From Haloarcula laminariae (lineage in GTDB: Archaea; Halobacteriota; Halobacteria; Halobacteriales; Haloarculaceae): 64,000 bases of DNA. The stretch is taken from contig NZ_JAMZFY010000002.1 in assembly GCF_025457605.1 (NCBI RefSeq), forward strand, positions 434,001 through 498,000. Direction: 5' to 3'. How positions within the stretch are numbered: the first letter of the stretch is position 1; each line of letters starts with the position of its first letter. The notes beneath the pieces were generated by a model, which did no database searches, was not told where the DNA came from, and saw only the letters and a program-made list of their open reading frames with translations. Of this stretch, positions 61,146 through 64,000 are shown piece after piece. The position numbers were made by a program, and so were the translations under genes.

Positions 61146-61194
61146 AAAATCGGCGTAATTGAGACCGATTAGTTGCCCTTCTCTGCGAGAAGGG
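61146..61194 (-). terminator. Terminator of the rhodanese gene
   Basis: Downstream of the rhodanese stop the minus strand has the perfect hairpin CCCTTCTC-GCA-GAGAAGGG (61194-61176) and about 25 bases further a run of six Ts (plus-strand A-run near 61144-61149). The sequence GAGAAGGGCAACT of the hairpin repeats the last codons of the gene, suggesting a local duplication. Confidence 0.55.
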
Positions 61195-61230
61195 AACCGC
61201 GGCTCGAAGACGCAGAGCGCTTCTCGCCGG

Positions 61231-62085
61231 TCAGTTGCCCTTCTCGATGGGGGCGCCGACGAGGTTGCCCCACTCGGTCCAGGAGCCGTCGTAGTTGATG
61301 GTGTCGTCGTAGCCCAGCAGCTCGTGGAGCGCGAACCAGGCGACGGAGGAGCGCTCGCCGATGCGGCAGTAGGCGACCGTCGTGGAGTCGCCGTCGATGC
61401 CGTACTCGCCGTAGAGCTCCTCGAGCTCGTCGTAGCTCTTGAAGGTGCCGTCGTCGTTCGTGACGGCGGCCCACGAGATGTTCTCCGCGCCGGGGATGTG
61501 GCCGCCGCGCTGGGCGGTCTCCTGGAGTCCGGGGGGTGCGAGAATCTCGCCGGAGTACTCCTCGGGCGAGCGGACGTCGACCAGCGGCAGCTCCTTGTCG
61601 ACGGCGTTCTCGACGTCGTCGCGGTAGGCGCGGATGGACTCGCGCGGACCGGACGCCGTGTAGGTGGTCTCGGAGAAGTCGGGGACCTCGTCGGTCGTCT
61701 CGTAGTCGTTCTCGACCCAGTACTCGCGGCCGCCGTCCAGCAGCTTCACGTCGTCGTGGCCGTAGTACTTGAACTGCCAGTAGGTGTAGGCGGCGAACCA
61801 GTTGGAGTTGTCACCGTACAGTACGACGGTGTCGTCCTCGCTGATGCCGGCCTCGCCCATCGTGGTCTCGAACTCGTCCTTCGAGAGGATGTCGCGAGTG
61901 GTCTGGTCCTGCAGGTCTGTCTCCCAGTTGAAGCCGATGGCCCCGGGCGCGTGGGCCTCGTCGTAGGCTTCCGTGTCGACGTCGACTTCGACCAGCCGCA
62001 GGTCGGAGTCGTCGTCCTGGAAATCGTCGAGGTGCTCGCTGGCCCAGTCGGCCGAGACGAGCACGTCGTTGGCGTATTCAGTCAT
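61231..62085 (-). CDS. tssA: Thiosulfate sulfurtransferase (double rhodanese) 1
   Basis: This 284-residue protein has two rhodanese domains. The N-terminal one is inactive-like, with Asp (YGDNSNW) in place of the catalytic Cys; the C-terminal one has the active loop YCRIGERSS. It moves sulfur from thiosulfate or similar donors to cyanide or thiols. I start at ATG 62085 (MTEYANDV), about 30 bases after TAATATATG. It is divergent from a second rhodanese gene. Confidence 0.93.
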   Translation of the reverse strand: MTEYANDVLVSADWASEHLDDFQDDDSDLRLVEVDVDTEAYDEAHAPGAIGFNWETDLQDQTTRDILSKDEFETTMGEAGISEDDTVVLYGDNSNWFAAYTYWQFKYYGHDDVKLLDGGREYWVENDYETTDEVPDFSETTYTASGPRESIRAYRDDVENAVDKELPLVDVRSPEEYSGEILAPPGLQETAQRGGHIPGAENISWAAVTNDDGTFKSYDELEELYGEYGIDGDSTTVAYCRIGERSSVAWFALHELLGYDDTINYDGSWTEWGNLVGAPIEKGN

Positions 62086-62342
62086 AGTGCATTGAACCGT
62101 TGGTCTACCACACATATATTACCACGAGTGTCGGCATGGACGGCCACTCCTCCCCTCTGACGGCATATGTTGCCTCTACAACGGGAGTGGTGGTTGTCAA
62201 CGTTCCACACTAAACTACCCTGAACTGACAGGCGTGAGGCGTGTCGTCGGGAGCCCGCGAGACAGATGCGGTAACAATTGCTCTTACCTTCGACCGGCCC
62301 GTATGGGAGTTTTCAAGCGGCCCGAGCGGCTACGAGCCGGTA
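62086..62342. promoter_or_regulatory. Divergent rhodanese promoter region
   Basis: A minus-strand TATA-like TAATATATG (62121-62113) serves the 61231-62085 gene. For the plus-strand gene no strong TATA box was seen; weakly AT-rich GTAACAATTG lies near 62271-62280. No repeat or small ORF stands out. Confidence 0.45.
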
Positions 62343-63122
62343 ATGACCGACATCGTCTCCGCCGACTGGGTGGCCGACAACGCCGAGGGGCTCCGCGTCG
62401 TCGACGTGCGCGACGGCTGGGAGTACGACGCGATGGCCCACCTGCCCGGGGCCGTCTCGATTCCGTTCGACAGCTTCCGCACCGGCTCGGGCGACAGCGA
62501 GGGGATGTTACCCGCCCGCGGCGAGTGGGCCGACCTGCTCTCGGCGAACGGCATCGGCGCCGACAGCGAGGTAGTCGCCTACGACGACCACCACGGCGTC
62601 TTCGCCGCCCGCTTTCTGGTGACCGCGGAGCTGCTGGGTCACGACCCCGCGAAGCTCCACCTGCTTGACGGCGACTTCTCCAGCTGGCAGCTCGAACACC
62701 CGACGAGCAACGAAGCGCCCGAGGTGGCCTCGACCGACTACAGCGTCGAGCCGCCCGCGTCGACGCCGCTGGTCGACGCCGACCGGGTGGCCGCCGTCGG
62801 GGGCGACCCCGACGCCGTCCTCGTCGACACCCGCGACGAGGACGAGTACGCCGAGGGCCACATCCCCGGGGCCGTCCTGCTGGACTGGCGCGACCTCGTC
62901 GACGACGAGACGCGCGGCCTGCTCCCCCGCGAGGAGGCCCTCGCCGTCCTCGAATCGGCCGGTATCGTCCCGGAGAAGCGCGTCGTCCTGTACTGTAACA
63001 CGGCCCGGCGCATCAGCCACACCTACGTCGTCCTCCGGCACCTGGGCTTTACCGATGTCGAATTCTACGAGGGGAGCCTCACCGAGTGGGAAGCTCAGGA
63101 CCGTCCCCTCGAATCCGGCTAG
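62343..63122 (+). CDS. tssB: Thiosulfate sulfurtransferase (double rhodanese) 2
   Basis: This 259-residue protein again has two rhodanese domains, the N-terminal one with Asp (YDDHHG) at the Cys position and the C-terminal one with the active loop YCNTARRIS. The loop differs from that of the first protein, so their substrates may differ. ATG 62343 is chosen. Its TAG overlaps the stop of the convergent exporter gene. Confidence 0.93.
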   Translation: MTDIVSADWVADNAEGLRVVDVRDGWEYDAMAHLPGAVSIPFDSFRTGSGDSEGMLPARGEWADLLSANGIGADSEVVAYDDHHGVFAARFLVTAELLGHDPAKLHLLDGDFSSWQLEHPTSNEAPEVASTDYSVEPPASTPLVDADRVAAVGGDPDAVLVDTRDEDEYAEGHIPGAVLLDWRDLVDDETRGLLPREEALAVLESAGIVPEKRVVLYCNTARRISHTYVVLRHLGFTDVEFYEGSLTEWEAQDRPLESG

Positions 63123-64000
63123 CCGAGCTGCTGTTTCGCCGACCGGTCGGCCGACAGCAGGTTCGTCGCCTCGACCAGCAGGGCGATGACGACCGGCCCG
63201 GCGATGAAGCCGATGATTCCCAGCGAGAGCACGCCGCCCGTGAAGCCGACGAAGTAGAGGCTGGCCGGCATCCCCGTCGTATAGCGGGCCAGCCGCGGGC
63301 GGATGACCGCGTCGGGGAGAAAACCAACGAGCGTGAGCCCGAGCACCGTCACGACCGCCGCGCCGGCGGCGTCGCCGGCGACGGCCTCGGACGCGGCGAT
63401 GGCGAGGATGACGACGCTCGGGCCGACGACCGGGACGAACTGGAGGACGCCCGCGGCGACCGCCAGCGCGAACGCGCCGTTGTACCCGAGCAGGGCAAAC
63501 AGCCCCCAGGCCATCACGAAGGTGCCAAACGCCGTCGCCGCCTGCAGGACGTAGATGGCGTACAGCGTCGACCGCAGGCGCCTGTGGAACCGCTTGACGA
63601 CGTCGTGATACGGCGTCGGGACGGTCCGGTAGACGACTTTCCCCGGGGCGCTTGGCTGCCAGAGCATCGCGTAGACCAGAATCGAGAACAGTACGACCTT
63701 GAGGGCGAGAATCGGCGACTCGCTCGCGAGGTCGACCGCCAGGGCCGTGACCCCGTCACGGGCGGTCACGAGCCACGACTGGATGTCGACGGTGTAGCTG
63801 AACTCGGTCACGGTGACGGTTATCTCGTCGGGCAGGCGCTGGAAGAAGGCAAAGAGGTCCCGCCGACGCCGGTAGACGACGAAGACCAGCGGGACCAGCA
63901 CCACCGACCCGGCGACGAAGGCGATAGCCGTCGTCACGGCGGCGGCGATGCGCTTCGAGAGCCCGCGGCCGACGAACCACTCCGAGAGCGGGAAGAGCAC
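63119..64000 (-). CDS. AI-2E family transporter, N-terminus outside window
   Basis: This open frame runs off the window end, so the N-terminal part is missing. The 293 residues seen have several helices and the family's C-terminal signature region 'GVLQFVPVVGPSVVILAIA' and 'GFLPDAVIRPRLA'. Such proteins (YdiK/TqsA-like) export small molecules or act as sodium-proton antiporters; the role in haloarchaea is unknown. It is convergent with the rhodanese gene, sharing CTAG. Confidence 0.88.
   Translation of the reverse strand: MLFPLSEWFVGRGLSKRIAAAVTTAIAFVAGSVVLVPLVFVVYRRRRDLFAFFQRLPDEITVTVTEFSYTVDIQSWLVTARDGVTALAVDLASESPILALKVVLFSILVYAMLWQPSAPGKVVYRTVPTPYHDVVKRFHRRLRSTLYAIYVLQAATAFGTFVMAWGLFALLGYNGAFALAVAAGVLQFVPVVGPSVVILAIAASEAVAGDAAGAAVVTVLGLTLVGFLPDAVIRPRLARYTTGMPASLYFVGFTGGVLSLGIIGFIAGPVVIALLVEATNLLSADRSAKQQLG

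Larger units (their letters stand above)
60923..61230. other. Gene-free 308-base gap with hairpins
   Basis: No convincing ORF is found. The gap holds a long hairpin (61028-61082) and, near the rhodanese end, a T-run and a compact hairpin, both listed separately. Close to the hypothetical gene there is a repeated CTACGGC, the two copies about 14 bases apart near 60939-60958. Confidence 0.55.

Overview
The window is from a halophilic archaeon (class Halobacteria, possibly Haloarculaceae). The grounds are very high GC with strongly acidic proteins, archaellum and CheF genes, a ribosomal protein S6e, a bat-type HTH regulator, a HalOD1 protein and Tat-dependent lipoproteins. No rRNA, tRNA, CRISPR array or intact transposase gene was seen.

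Region 1 (1-29.8 kb) is a motility and chemotaxis island. After the 3' end of aconitase come the minus-strand archaellum genes flaJ, I, H, G, F and CE, preceded by cheD, a double-domain cheC and cheY. Next are a polytopic GT-C-like membrane protein with a coupled partner, a DUF7500-like protein, two nearly identical archaellin genes with duplicated promoters, a small membrane protein, a winged-helix regulator, a FlaH/KaiC-like ATPase and cheW. The plus-strand operon cheB-cheA-cheR-HEAT protein-cheF follows. A second cheF lies at 28.9 kb. Both archaellin genes and the small membrane-protein gene share an unusual promoter layout (TTATCAG-N5-ATATTT, then a TATA-like box at fixed spacing), which suggests a local regulon.

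Region 2 (25.3-28.7 kb) is a thiamine salvage locus: a ThiR-like regulator faces tenA, a 32-codon ORF and an SSS-family symporter, all translationally coupled. thiE is at 53 kb.

Region 3 (29.8-44.5 kb) is housekeeping: rps6e, a dCTP deaminase-like protein, a DHH phosphoesterase, three UspA proteins, a GNAT, dihydroorotase (with an in-frame array of three DNA hairpins), a lipoate ligase-like protein, nicotinamidase and nicotinate phosphoribosyltransferase. Two overlapping secreted zinc-metalloprotease-like lipoproteins lie between the last two.

Region 4 (44.5-50.2 kb) is a sugar-type ABC transporter operon with operator-like repeats in front of it and a GlpR/DeoR regulator behind it.

Region 5 (50.3-64 kb) holds a ZIP transporter, a site-2 protease with CBS domains, thiE, a glutaredoxin-like protein, an SDR, a CNNM/CorC-type protein, a cupin, a beta-CASP nuclease, a histidine kinase with a LOV signature, two divergent rhodaneses and a partial AI-2E family exporter.

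The strongest unexplained signal is a pair of about 225-bp non-coding elements (1587-1811 and 28684-28909). Their stems have changed sequence in a compensatory way while the linkers stayed identical. Both copies abut the stop codon of a minus-strand motility gene. This looks like a conserved structured RNA or DNA element.
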